Assembly: GCA_025345505.1 (NCBI GenBank)
Contig: JANVCC010000071.1
Span: 680,872-744,871 of the forward strand
Length of the DNA stretch: 64,000 nt
Source: Todiramphus chloris collaris
Lineage: Eukaryota; Chordata; Aves; Coraciiformes; Alcedinidae
Direction of reading: 5' to 3'
In this document: one piece after another, positions 1 to 13,700 of the stretch
How the letters are laid out: each line of letters begins with the position of its first letter
Numbering within the stretch: position 1 is the stretch's first letter
Translations under genes and position numbers: made by a program
Notes under the pieces: model-generated
What the model was told of the DNA's origin: nothing
Databases searched by the model: none
Seen by the model: the letters and a program-made list of their open reading frames with translations, nothing else

Positions 1-175
1 GCAAATGTTCCCTGGTAAAGTATCTTCAGAAAAAAATTGACAGCTGTTAGTTACATTTGAGCTGTTAGTGAAGTGTGTGTATTACAAAATGACCTTCTTT
101 ATTGCAAACTGAGTTAAATATATCTGTGATATTCATGTTCACTGTGATGTTTCTCATTCCTAAACCACTCTGCAG

Positions 176-1777
176 GATCCTCGGGGGTCTCGTATGATAG
201 AGTGGAGCAATTTGAAGCCTTTTTGTTGTGGTAGGTGTCAGATTATTATTTTCTCAGTGCACGGGGTTTTTTGCCTTTTATTTCTGCTTGTACTGAGCTG
301 TGTTCGATAAGCCTTGACAAGAGCTGATGGTGACACAGAGTTCACAGCATGTTGTTTTCTTTCTCAGGTATTGTGAATATGACTTTTCCTTTGTCTGATC
401 AGCCAGTGTTTGGTGAATGGCTCATCTTTGCTGAAATGCAGGGGCACACGTACAATAAATCCTTTGAAGTTCAGAAATACGGTGAGTTGTGGCCAAAAAA
501 CTTTAAACATTAGCTACACTGCCCTCATCTGACCATCAGCTGCGATCTTCTCGGAGCTGTGTGTGCTTTTCCTATAATCTGGACAAGAAGATCTTCTCAA
601 AAAGATTTTTTTTGTTGTGTTTCTTTTCACTGTAGTACTACCAAAGTTTGAGTTGCTGATTGACCCCCCTCGCTACATCCGCGACCTTTCACTGTGTGAG
701 AAAGGAACTGTTCATGCCAGGTAAGAACCTGTTCCAAATAGTTTCACTGCTGTGGATTGTAGTGTAGTTACTGGAGCTTGGATCTCATCTTCACCAGGCC
801 TTCCAGATGATTTTTGGTCATCACCAGAAGCTTCCCTATGTGGGAGTTTTCATAAAACATGTTAACGAGCTGGAAAACCTTCTATGGTGTTTTTTCTGTT
901 TTCTGAACATGCAGAAGGAATCATCAAGGAAAGAGAAAACATCTGGAAGTTATTCATTATCTTCTTTCCATTTCAGATACACGTTTGGAAAACCAGTGAC
1001 AGGGAAGTTAATTGTCAATATGACTATAAACGGAGTAGGGTACTACAGGCATGAAATGGGACACCCTGTCCTCAAGACCACCCAGGTGAGGAGACTATTG
1101 AGCCAGCTGCCATAAAATGCCCGTTCTGTACTCTGGTGTTAATGCCACAGCTCTGTTTTATGTTGCTGTTGGAAGATTAGAAAATAAATGAGTAACTGGG
1201 TCCAGCATAATAAAAATATGACACTTTTACGTGGTATTTTTATCACGTGGGGGGATGTGAGTTTGTTGGCACAGTATTAATTTGGTTTTAGAGCAGATGG
1301 GGCTGAGGGGGAATGTGAGAACGAGGGACTGTGACAGAGCTAGTTCAGACTATGGATAAGGGAGGAAAATTAAACTTGCTTTATTTCCTCCTCCTTTCAC
1401 CCAGTCCACATTTAATTCCCTCCACTCCACGTACTTTAAAAATACTGCTGCAAACTGCTGTCAAGTGCCTACGCTTTAGATTGGGTTTCTAGACCCTTTC
1501 TGAATGTGAATGCCAGCTTAGGTTTCCATTTCCCCCACACCCTTCACAGATTGATGGCTCTGCTGTTTTCGACGTGTGTGTGAAGGACATGATGCCCGCC
1601 GACGTTCCGGAGCATTTCCGGGGCACAGTCAATATCTGGGCCACAGTGATCAGCTCTGATGGGAGCAAACAGGTTACGTTCGACGACTCGACGCCTGTTC
1701 AGAAACAGCTGATTGACATCAAGTACTCCAAAGATACCAGAAAACAGTTCAAACCTGGACTGCCTTACAAAGGAAAG
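176..1777 (+). other. CPAMD8: CPAMD8 exons 1-5: end of MG1, MG2, MG3
   Basis: Residues 1 to about 197 of the visible protein. The first readable exon has the DPxG...W pattern that precedes MG2 in alpha-2-macroglobulin. It is followed by a [15 protein letters not shown] stretch and the hallmark VLPKFE motif at the MG2/MG3 boundary, split between the exons at 368-481 and 636-720. [12 protein letters not shown] stretch in the exon at 977-1085 matches the YTYGKPVPG stretch of MG3. The exon at 1550-1777 supplies the rest of MG3 and enters MG4. The 175 bases upstream are intron; no further exon is seen there. Domain borders are inferred from the alpha-2-macroglobulin fold and are approximate. Confidence 0.9.
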
Positions 1778-4700
1778 GTAAGATTAGAAGCAGACACACT
1801 GACCTGTGGCTGATAGAAGGTTCTACTGACCTGAGCCCAGCATCTTACACCATGTTCTGGTGTGTTTTTCCTGTCTGCTGTTTCTGGCATTGACTGGAAT
1901 AGCCTAAAAATGTAAAACCTTTTGTTCTATAAATGAAACACTGTGCAGGTGGAAGTCACTTACCCTGATGGAAGTCCAGCTGACAGAGTCACTATCCGAA
2001 TTAAAGCTGAACTCACACCAAAGGACAACGTTTATACAAGTGAGCTGGTATCAAGGAATGGCCTGGTGGAGTTTGAAATCCCCTCCATCCCTACAGCTGC
2101 CCAGTATGTCTGGCTGGAGGTGGGTGAAAGCTCTTTATAGGATTAACAGGCTTTAATGTAACTAATCTTGTCAAACCTGCACTTCATAAATCAGTGCTAT
2201 AAGCAGGAAATCAGTGCCTTTTAGCTTCAACTTCTTGATTTAAATGCAGCAAACACTTGGTTTGTTTCTTGCTGCCAATAGAGCTGATGTTGATAATGAT
2301 TGAGAAAAGATGCTTCTTCAAATGCACCTTAGCATAGTAGTGAGGGTCCAATATTTGTAGAGTTCTGTTCCTATGTGAAGATGACAAGAGACGAACAGCT
2401 AGAAAGTATAAATGGGGAGATGGGGATATAGTGTAAGAAGAGAGTACGAATCAAGCTTTCTACATATGCATAACATTCAGGTGTGACTTTTGTTTAAGAC
2501 CAAAGTGACAGCGATTGATGGGAAACCATCTGGAGATCAGTATCTGCCAAACTACTTGTCTATCAGTAGCTGGTACTCACCCAGCAAGTGCCACATCCAG
2601 CTCCAGGCACCAGATAAACCTTTCCAGGTATGTTGGCTTCATATTCCATCATGGCAACAACAGTGGTTCTTGACTTAAAGTACTTTGTTCTAATTAAATA
2701 TTTCTAGACGTTTCTGTTCTGGGGATCCTGGCCTGTTATTGTTCTCACCACAAAGGCTGAAGTAGCTGCACGGCAGCCACCAAATAGTTGTTCGCTAGAA
2801 CTTGCAGTTTAAATCTCAGCTGGATCTGTTTAGTCTTCCAGTACTGAACTATGAACATAGGTGTCTTTTGTAGATTTTGTAGGAGCCTCTCATATAAGGA
2901 CTCTCATGCAGTCCTTCTACAAAAGTTGTTGTGATCCCTCCCCTAAAGGAAAGGTCTGATGTAACCCTGATTCTTGCTGCATGTTGTTTTACCGAGCCTT
3001 GTTCAGGGTTTGTTTTCTACCCAAGAAGATGCTCCAAGGGTCTGCATATTGCTTTGTGAAAAAGAGCTGTGGCTTTTGGCACTAGACATGCTGAGATTTC
3101 TGTGATCAGCAGATCCGCCAGGTTGGTTTCAGACTCTTTGTATCCAAATAAGAGCCCCCCCCCCCCCCCCCCTTTTTTTTTTATCATTGCATTTCATGGA
3201 AGTTTAATGGCTAATTAATCTTTTACAAGTTTCCTGAGGTATGGAAAGGGGATTATACACTGCTAATCTGAACACATTGTTCTTATTATAACCTGATTAG
3301 AACTAATTCTTCTGTGGGAAAGCTAGGAGTTGGATGACCAGCTGATGTGGGAACTGTTTCCGTGCTTTGCCAGCTCTTACTGGGTGTTCCAATTAGCTGC
3401 ATTCATTTTTTAATGAATTTTCATCATTTTCACTGGGGAATTCTTAATACTTCAAATATTTAATGTCACGAGGCACTTCTTGGACTCTGTGGCATTCTTG
3501 CTGAACTTAACCATTAGCAGCTTCTCGTATTCAAGTCCTTGCCATTTTGGTTTGTACCAGAGGTACATCCTGGGAAGGTAACACTCTTAGTGCTGGGGAA
3601 AGAGGTTTGTCAAGAGATTTCCTTGGGATTTAATGTTGCTGTTCAGCCTCAGCAGTGGTGGTTGGGCATTGCTATGCTTTAAGTGGCAGGAGGATCTGTT
3701 GCTGAAGAAATCCTGCTTACCACAAGTGTTAGCTGCTCCTCGTATCCCAGAAGCAAGAAGTTTGTGTTCCTAGGAAAGTCGGCTGCTGCACAGAAGGCTC
3801 AGCCAGGCATGACTCAGTCCTAATCCTGTGCCCGAGCACTGCTGTCTGTTCTGCTGGGATTGGTGGGATTTTGGGACATGTTGTCTCCAGGGTGTTCAGT
3901 ACTCAGCGAGTACCTCTGGGTACGGGACTGCAGTGTGCAAAAAGTGCAGGCAGGCAGTGTGCTGCCTCTCCAGGGGGAAAAAAAAGCAGCTCTCTTCTTG
4001 TGTTTGACAGCTCCGTGAGTGCCAGACTTGCAAACTAATGTCAAGACTTCTGTAATTTGAAAGCATTCTCCCTCAGATCTATTCCCAGTAATTTCATGCC
4101 GCATTGGTTATGTTTGAATTAGCATTTGCCGTGTGAAAGCAATCGCCATGTATAATCTCAGTTAAAAGGCAAAGACCATCTAACACATGTCTCTTCCCAC
4201 CCCCAACCCAGCTCTTTCTTTTTTGGACTGGACTACTGAAAGGGTGTCTAAAATTCAACCAATTCTGACAGCTGCTCTGTACCAAAAGGCTTAACTTCCA
4301 GGATTCCAGAGATTCCTTTATTGTTTCATTAACGCATACAACCCCCAGCCCATTCCTCTGTTAGATTTGCAGGGATTGAAGAGCTGAACACAGGCCCCTT
4401 TTGATTCTGCAGCAAGTCCATGGAAACAGTACTAATGTCATGTATTTTTTCAATGCATACATCTCTTAGGAGAGGGGAGACATTTTTTATGGCCTAAAAT
4501 TCAAATGGATTTCTGTGCTTTATAACTCAAAAGCATGTGTTGTAACAGACTGGATCTTTTGCTTTTCTGTCTCTGGGTGCAGGTAGGAGAGGAGGCTTGG
4601 ATTGCAGTGAAGTCCACGTGCCCTTGCAACTTCACTCTGCATTATGAAGTGGCATCGCGAGGCAACATTGTCCTCTCGGGACTGCAGCCCAGTAACATCA

Positions 4701-7700
4701 CCCAGCAGAGGAGCAAAAGAGCCACCTTTCCCGTTGAGACGAACATTGGTATCACACGCTTCCCAGGAACAGGTAGCTAGCATCAGAATTGCAAACTTGC
4801 CCCTATTTTCAGGGAAGAACAGCTTTTCCACAAACCTAAATATCCTCTTTTTTGAATTTGATGCTCCTTAGAGGGCCTAGAATAGTTCTGTGCAAGAAAA
4901 ATAGTGACATCCATTGCACATGTAGTCATATAGAAAAAAGGTACATCTGCCTGAGAGGAATAACTCTTGGAGAGTTTTTTCCTAGTCTTCCTGTATTCTT
5001 TTTCTGTTTAGAAAACTCTAGTTTGTCTTAATGTGCTTGGCTTGGGATCAGCTGAGGGGTGGGGAAGCGTATGACAGGGTTGGGGCAGTTTGCCAAGCTG
5101 CTTGAGCTTACACTAGAAGAGGACATCAGACTGATAGCATGGATCAGGCCAAAGGAGAAGACCATGCAGTTAGCATGGGGAAGTGAAGTGTGGGCCCCTA
5201 GTTTGTACAGAATAACAGGAAGGTACAAATCTGGTGAGTTCAGGGAACAGGGGGATAAGGAAGGGTGTGCTTGGGCGAGCTCTCGAAGGAAAAGTTTCTG
5301 GTAATCAGTGGTTTAAGGATTTGCAGTAACTTCCTGCACTGAAGGCTGGTTCTGAGCTGTTGTACATACAGGTTGCCCAGAGGCATTGTGGTTGCTCTCT
5401 TGCTGGAAGTGTTTGAGGTCAGGTTGGATGGGGCTTTGAGCAACTTGATCTAGTGAAAGATGTCCCTGCCCAGAGCAGGGGGATTGGAACATGATGGTCC
5501 TAAAGATTCCTTCCAACCCAAGCCATTCTCTCAGTCTATTTAGCTGCTGCTAGTGAAACGATGCTCTATAAACAGCATAATCCTTTCTCAAACCCATTGA
5601 TACGTGTTCTGTCAGCAGGCTTCTGCAGCAATAGATACTCCTCTTTCTGTTGTTGTTTATTTAAAATGGCTTGATAACTTAATTGTGTATTTCCTTGATT
5701 TTATGTCAGGAAAAATACAGGGTAGTCATTCTCTATTCACATTTTCCATCCTGCTCATTATGTTATGGCTGCTAGTTGCCCGTCAGCTTCCACAAAGAAT
5801 TAAAAAGGAAGGGAAGAGATTCTGAGGTCTAGACTAACATGTGCAACAGGAGCAAGGGGAGGATGCAGGTGGATGCAGACTCCCTGGATGGGGAGTTCTG
5901 TGCCTCACAGTATTCGAATGGGATGGGAAGAGAGTGATTTTTAATAAATAAACCCATCCTTTTTACAATTTCTTTTCTAGCACCTACCAGTATCCCTGCA
6001 GCAGAGGTTGAAGTCTGCGTGACGTTCCTGCGTTTCTCAGTAGTCCCCACCATGGCTCCCTTGGGCCGTCTCCTGGTGTATTACGTCAGGGAGAACGGGG
6101 AAGGGGTCACAGACAGCCTCCAGTTCACAGTGAAGTCCTCCTTTGAAAACCAGGTATTGCCAGTGTAGCTGGTGGAAAGGAAGGGCTGGTGTCTCCTTCC
6201 TCTGTGCAGCTGCCTGCTGGTTATGAGTCAAGATAATGGGACTTCATCTTCAATTCCTAGGTTGCTGTGACTCTCTCAGCAAATGAGACCAGACCTGGTG
6301 ATGTTGTGAACATCAAGGTCAGAGCTGCAAAATCAAGCTGTGTCTGCATTGCCACTGTGGATAAGAGTGTCTACTTGCTGAAGACAGGTTTTCAGCTGAC
6401 AGCCAGTCAGGTAAAAGGAAGCTCAAGGCACTGATGTCTGAATGCTGCCACCAGCACTTTCTCTTCAGTAACCTTTCTCCTTCCCTTGCAGGTTTTTCAA
6501 GAGCTTGCAGAGTATGATGTGTCTGATGCTTTCGGAGCTCCGAAGGAAGAAGGGCACTTCTGGTGGCCAGGCATGTCCTCACGTAGACGCCGTAGATCTT
6601 CTATCTTTCCCTGGCACTGGGACATCACCAAGGATGCTCGCTTCGCGTTTACAGTAGGAAGAATCAGCCTCACTTCTCTGTGGAGTGTCTTTTTCACTTT
6701 CATGTTTGCAGGATAATTTTTAGCTCTGTAGGCCATTGGGGGTTTTTTCTACATCGGAGGTGTCTCTCCAAGGGGGAAGGTTGAAAGGTAATTTCTGAGG
6801 ACAGAGTGTGCTGTCCCAGCAAAGATATGGGAGAAACGTGCTTTGGTTTTGGCCAGTCTTGATGAGAGGGCCACATATCCTGTTGGCTGAAGGAATTCAT
6901 GCTCTGGAGAATCAGATGGGGGTCCAGGAGGTTCCTCCAGTCATGGGTGAGCTTGCAGATCACTTCTCCAGTTACTTTGACAGGTAGGGAAGGTGGAACA
7001 TGAGTCTTTCCTTTTGGCCTTTTCCCTTTTTGATTATCCTTTGGAAATCCTTTAAACTTTTTCCCTGTCTGTTCTAGCAGCTTCTGTAGCCATCTGTGTG
7101 AAAGATCAGTGATGTTTTCCTTGTATCCTTGATCATCTTGCTACTCAAATGCCCCCTATCTAAGTAATTATGTTTGTTTGGTGTTTAACGTAACTAACAA
7201 TAATGATGATCTTTGTTTCCTTCAGATCCACCCTCTATTCATTTTTTTTTTTTGTCCTTTCTGCAATTTTAGCTGAATTGTTCTTTTGTGCTGTCTAAAA
7301 CCCTGCATGTTTCCCCATACTCCCTCAGCACCTCAGTCCCTTAATCATAAACTCTACATCCTCGTAACTATCCCCTGCTGCAGGAGTCAGTGCTGCTTCT
7401 CTCCTTGGGATCTGTTAGGGGGTTTTCTTCTGATGCTTTGGGGTTTGTTTTTTTTCTTACTCTTGGGAAAAGATGTACATGTTCATGGGTGGTATGTATG
7501 CTCTGCCCAACACCTGTCTGTGTACGTAAAGAGAGCAAAGCTCATGCTCCCCTTTGGTGTCTGGGAAGTGCTGTCTCTTATGAATAAGTGCATTTAGGGG
7601 ACAGAGCTGGCAGGCAGCTTTCTTATTCCGTATTTTTACTGTGAAGCTGTGTGGACAGTTTCCATTCTGCTTGGCATTGCTGGTAGTGCAGAATCAGTGA

Positions 7701-10700
7701 TGTCTGATGCAAGAGCTGCCTGCTAACTCCAGCAGAACACACTGGAAACTCTTAGGAAGGGTAAAAAGCTGTAATGTAATATTCTAGGGGAAAAATACGT
7801 GTAGTCATTTTTCACCTGCAGTTGCCTGGCAGTTTCACATGCCCAGCAGTGGTAGATACTGGTTTAAATGCATTTTCCAAGGAAACAAGAGCTTTCTCAT
7901 AAAACCTCTGCCCCCAGAGTGCCTATGTAATTTCACACGAACCATTACTTCTATATAAAGTTTAAAAAAATCCTCAAGTTTCAATTGAAATTTGACTCAT
8001 AAATGTTGCAATAGGGTTAGGGAATTCTATTCAAGAAGATTGTATCAATACATGTTTAAATCTTTCTCTTTTTTTTTCTTCCCCTTCTCCCTTGCTGGTC
8101 TTCATTTGTATTGTCTAGGAAACTGGCTTGGTTGTAATGACTGACATAGTCAGCTTAAACCACAGACAGAATGGAGGCATGTACACAGATGAGGCTGTCC
8201 CAGCTTTTCAGCCTCATACTGGGACGTTGGTGGCTACAATGCATTCTAAGATAGCACCAAGGTAACGTTTCTGTTGTATCGTGGACAACATACATTACTC
8301 TTAGCTATTTGGTTGCTATTTTTTTTTTATTCTGAGCTGGTTTTGACTTCCATGCCCTCAGGGAATTCCTTGATTTAGACAAGGTGGTGATGGGGAAACT
8401 TTCTTCTGTTGCCTTGACAGATCTAACAAAGATTATAACTGATGCTGCTTTAAGTTCTGCTTTAAATTCTGGAACAATGCAAAGTAATAGTCTTCAAAAT
8501 GAGCATTTGAAGCTCTTTGCGTATCTCAGTTTTCTGTGAATGGGCTGCTGCTCCTCAATATTTGCAGTCTAGTCCTTGTTTTGCAGAGTTGCTCATGGCT
8601 CATGATTTTGACTGTTCAGCTGGTGGTCCCAATAAATAAAATGGGGGATTGCAGCAAGAAAAAGTCATGAAGTATTGTGACTAATGCTGCAGCTGGGGAT
8701 GTGCCTTCCCTTTGCATCCTGAACCGCCTGGCAGCGTCTCTTAGCAGAGTAAGCTTGGGAGGCTAGTCAAGAGAAAGATCGTGTATCATCACACATACAG
8801 AAAAATCACCTAAATTATGAAAATATTAGAGATCAAGACAATTCCAAGGGAAGAAACAGAGGGGAACATAAAGCAATGATTGTGGTAACTGCTGTTGGTG
8901 AGGCTGTGGCATGATACTGCGGGAAGTCACACGCTCTGTATGCTCCCTTTGATTTCATTTGGTGAAAGCATTTGGATCATAAAACCTTTATTTGTTTATT
9001 TTTATATTATCAGTTACTATTAGAACTGTTTTGTTAGAATTAATTGCCAAGGACTTATTTCTTATTCTAGCAGAGCAGAGAAGAGAAAAAGAACCTTCTT
9101 TCCCGAAACATGGATTTGGCACTGCCTCAACGTCAGGTATTGACAGGGAATTCCCTTAATTACATCCAGAGGGTTGTATTCTCTCTAACTGCAGAAAACA
9201 AAGCTCTCTGAAACCTACTGACATTACAGGGGCATGCTCTGGCAGCTTGTTGTCCTTGCTTTTCTTCTTTCTGCTTTAATCAATAACCTTTGTAGCTTTT
9301 CATCTGGTCTTGAAGCCTGTTCCCTGGCTTCCAGGTGAACCTGCCCGCTGGGACTCCGGTGCAGCCCGTGGGTAGCTCACCGTGCTGTCCCAAGCTGGGG
9401 AGTATTTTCAGGGGAGAAAAGGAGCAGGGGTTTGGTTCTGCACGTTTTTAGGTTCTACTCACTTATGGAAAGGGCATAACAACAAGCTACTGAAGAGCAA
9501 GTGGAGATGTAGGTTTGCAGTGATCAGCTCCTGTGAGAAGCTACGCGTTGCGTAAGCAGTAAGCGGAGTCAGGGCACTGGGGCAGTACAACGGGACTGCA
9601 CCACTCCAGAGGGTGAAGGGAAGGGGGTGTCTTGCTGGAGTTCACGCTCAAGAGGCAAGGCCAGCCCCTCAGAAGTGCCAGTTGCCCTTTACAGTGGGAA
9701 ATGAATTGAGTCTGGGTTTGTGTTTGGACCCTAGAGTAACCCAGAAGTGTCAACTTCAGCAAGTGCTGGTCTCTTTTTCCCTTTTATTTTTTTCTCCTCC
9801 TTTTTTTTTTTTCCTCTCCAACACTGAGACCTTCTTTCTCTTTCCTCTGATGCAAGAGCATCTCCCCCAGACCTTAATTTACAGCCTAATAAATCATGGT
9901 TTCCACCACTTACAACTGGAATTAAAAACAAGAAGAAATAGAATAGACCAGGTAACTACTCTCTCCCAGCACATCTAGGAGAATTTGAAGCAATTACTAA
10001 AAGGCTACTCTAGATTTGCAAGTAAACTTCATTCTCAAGAAATGATTATAAATTAAATTTGACAGGAACTTGCAGCAAGTGTATTCAAATCTGTTCAATT
10101 GAGCGTGAAATGTGCTTTGGAGAAATACACAAAGAATTCCAGAAGTGCCCGTTTGGGCCTCAGCAAGCTGGGGCAGTTAATTATAAGTGGGAGAGTGTGG
10201 AATAAAAAGTTGCAGATTGCATTTTCTCCACTTCATTTCATTAGAAATGACTGAGTTGAGCATTCCTTGATTTCCACTCTCTTGAACAGGAAGAATTTTA
10301 GTTTTTTTGTTATTAATTTTTTTCTTTTTTTGGTCTTCTACCATTTATAATTATAATATACAATCCTCAAAAAAAGAAACAAAAGCCTAATGTCAACTTC
10401 CCAAACCAATCCTGTAAATTCCTGCAGCCTGGCCGGAGGGTCTAATGGCTGGAAATGTGTGTGTACTTTGGCCCCCCGCCCAGAAGAGTAAGTGCCCTCA
10501 TGTGTGAAAATAATGTTAATGCTGGTTATGGGCTGAAATCCCAGTGGAAAGAACATCAGCTGCAACAAATTGTCCGGTTAAGCAGACTGGGCCAGTGCCA
10601 GTTCTGGAGCTAGGACACCCTTCTGCTCGCTCCTCGGGGCTGAGGTTTACTGCAGGTACCAGCTACTTCAGTTAGGAAGAAGACCTAGACATGGAGAAAC

Positions 10701-13700
10701 CAGTGTGCTTAGAGGTTCCAGTAGCTTGGTGCTATCAAGGCAAGTGCATTTCCCAGGCTCTCCACTCTGGACTTCGAGCTGGGGAACCACGTTTACTGGC
10801 CAGAGTGTTTGGAGACTGCCTGAACCTGTTCAGAGGCATGGCCACCTCTAAGCTGTTACCAAATCCTTTGGTTAACCCTCTTCCCACTGTAACAGAGATG
10901 CACAGACCAGTACGTGGTGTGCAGCCCAGTTACCAACAGTTACAGTAGCTTAGGCTCAGTGAAAATTACAGCTGATTTAGGTGATGAAAGTCAAGATGCT
11001 TCACTGGTGCCTCAAATGTGGAAAACTTCATTTGCAAAGCAGTGCAAGTGCAGTCCTTCGGTTTGTCCTGGCTGTGGCTCGGGCGGCACTGCAGCGTTGG
11101 AAGACAGGGTGTTCTGCTGCAGGCTCACAGAGCTTATTCCAGAGAGCTTGCCGTCTCATTTTCCATGCCAGCCAAGACGCCCGTTGCTCTCAAAAGATTC
11201 CAGAGCTAGCAGCATGTGTATCAAGCTCTGGGGAATAAATAAGAACTTGAGAGAAAACAACCTTAGGGTGTACTCATAACTGCACCAATCATCCTGCCAG
11301 CTGAGCCATGAAATAGCTTTTGTTCTTCCTTCAGAGGAAATGTTTTCTGTTCCAGGCAAGGCCAAAGCTTCTTTGCAGGAGGGAAATAGCAAAGTCTGCA
11401 GAAGAAAATTGAATTTCTATTATTATAAAGCATGGAAGAGGGTACCTGGTTTACGAGAGCCTGTTGCAGTACGCGTAGTAAAGCTAAACACTTGGAAGAG
11501 AAATTAGATATTTAAATTTTTTTATCAATTAGTTTCAATCCTCGTTGGAAGAAAATGGTTGGTTTGGGAAATTTTCAGGGCCAGGCATTCCAAAAAATCA
11601 ACCAACTGACCAAAACGTTTCTGAATCAGAAGATGCTCCCCTGGACAAGCAGTTGCTGAACTTGGTGTCTGGAAAATTTCTCGCTTGCCCTTACGTTCAA
11701 GCAGAGCCTGCAGTGTGGCAATGTATGCAAGGACAGCGGGTTCCCGCAAAAGTCGGGTTCTCTTTCACTAGCTGTTAAATACATTATTGCTGGACTGTGT
11801 TTTATCCAGGACCTTGGTCTAGGATCCTTTGTATTTATTTTTTATTCTGACTGAGTGCAGACATTTGTCTCTAGGAAAAGCGATTCTACGGTGAGGCTGC
11901 AAATGTCTGTCAAGCTTTTAACCCAGTAAGAATCTGTGCGTTACACCGCGTTTCGCAGAAGCAACTGCTTGCTGTTCTGCTCCTTAGAATCATGGAATGG
12001 TTTGGGCCAGGAGGGACCTCTAAAGGTCATCTGGTCTCACCCTGCTGCAGTGAGCAGGGACAGCCTCAACTGGAGCAGGTTACTCAGAGCCTCGTTGAGC
12101 CTCACCTTGAATTATCTCCAGGGATGGGGCCTCAACTCCCTCCCTGGGCAGCCTGTTCCAGTGTTCCACCACCCTCACGGTAAAGAACTTGTTTCTATCA
12201 TCCAATCTAAATCTGCTCTTCTCTAGTTTAAAGCCATTGCACCTCGTCCTGTCACTACAGGCCCTTTCCCAGCTTCTGGTAGGTCCCCCTCAGGTACTGG
12301 AAGTACCTAGGTGTGCCCAGGTCAGAAAAAAATGGATAGCAAACATCGAGTCTTTTCTGGGCACGTCAAAGCAAGCCTGGTGCTATGTTGTGAGTTTGCA
12401 TCTGGAGGGGATTCTGCTAAAGGTTTGGGGCCAGGGGCTTTAGCTGCATCCAAAAGCAATTCATTCATCTAACCAACCCAAGTTATTCCCTGTTCTCTTT
12501 GGTAGCAGTTTATCTGGAGAAGCACAGCTGCATGTGGAAGTGCCAGACTCCATCACTACCTGGATAACTGAAGCTGTGGGGCTGTCTGAAGAGAAGGGGT
12601 TGGGCATTGCCAGCCCAACCGAGCTGAAGACCTTTAAACCTTTCTTCATCGACTTCACCTTGCCGTACCACGTCATCCGGGGAGAACAGACCAAAATCCC
12701 ACTGACTGTTTACAATTACTTAGCTGTCTGTGTAGAGGTAACACGTCTCCTTAGTCCTGTTGATAAGTTGCTAAATTCTGTTTCGTTCTCAGAATTTCTG
12801 AAGTGATCTACAAGTTACGGTAGATGAGGTGCAGGGATAACGTAGTGATAAGCTCGGGGTATAAGCTTTGGAAAAGATGAAAATGCTGCTTTTCAGTATG
12901 AAAACATGTTATTGTTTTATTTACTTTTAGCTTGGGAGAACTGTAGGTGTCTGAAGTGTCTTGCAACACTTCAGAAATACAAGTACTGAAAGTGTGAGGA
13001 AGCTTATCCTGAACCACGGAGAAGAATTTCCTTCATAATCAGCAAGCTGCTGAAAGTAGTTTATTTTTCAAGATTTTTTTTTTTTCTCCCAAGAAATCCT
13101 GTGTCCCAAGAAGTTTTCTTCTCAAACTCCTCGTTTATCTCCAGCAGTATCGCTCTGAACTACCTGTAGCATTGCTGAGGTGCAAGTAATGCTGTCAGCC
13201 AGGACGTTACTAGGTGTGAAGAATGAATAACCTGTTCAAACCATGGCTTTTTATTTTATTAAGCATGGTGTGGGTTTCAGGTTTTTCACGTGTTAGCGAC
13301 TGGCTTTGCAGTTGTAATCTGCAGTAGATGACATTTGAATATTTTCACAGGTCCACGTGAAGATTTCTGTTCCAAAAGGCATAAAGTTTGTGGGGCATCC
13401 TGGGAAACACCACCTGACAAGAAAGAAGTGCGTTGCCCCTGGGGAAGCTAAACCCACCTCTGTCGTTTTGTCCTTCAATGAGCTTGGACTGAGCAACATC
13501 ACTGGTAGTATAGAAATAAAAATAGCTTGCTGCTTGAGGGACCTGTGCAAGTTTCTTTTTATTCCTCTTTAAGAAGAAAATTCTTAGTTCCCTAGTACCT
13601 CAAAGTGAAATCATTCATTTGACTTTCTGCCAGCTTAGCTTTTCAACCTGGTTTGGTTTCTGAGGAGCAGATTTGATACTCTTTAAATAAGAGAATAACA

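Larger units (their letters stand above)
1949..6410 (+). other. CPAMD8: CPAMD8 exons 6-10: MG4, MG5 and start of MG6
   Basis: Residues of about 198-468 form extracellular beta-sandwich macroglobulin domains. The exon at 1949-2119 has the VTYPDGSPA start of an MG4 edge. The exons at 2499-2627, 4583-4772 and 5981-6153 cover MG5 and the domain that leads into the bait region, with the [16 protein letters not shown] pattern matching the ARLLIYAVLPTGDVI stretch of alpha-2-macroglobulin. The exon at 6261-6410 contains the conserved [13 protein letters not shown] stretch, equivalent to the CALRAVDQSVLLMK segment of alpha-2-macroglobulin. An RSKR motif at residues 340-343 (bases 4709-4720) fits the furin consensus. 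Confidence 0.9.

Noticed and set aside
5981..6153. A C3-like anaphylatoxin domain was looked for around the bait region
   Set aside because: No CC...C...C...CC six-Cys pattern is present in exons 9-13.
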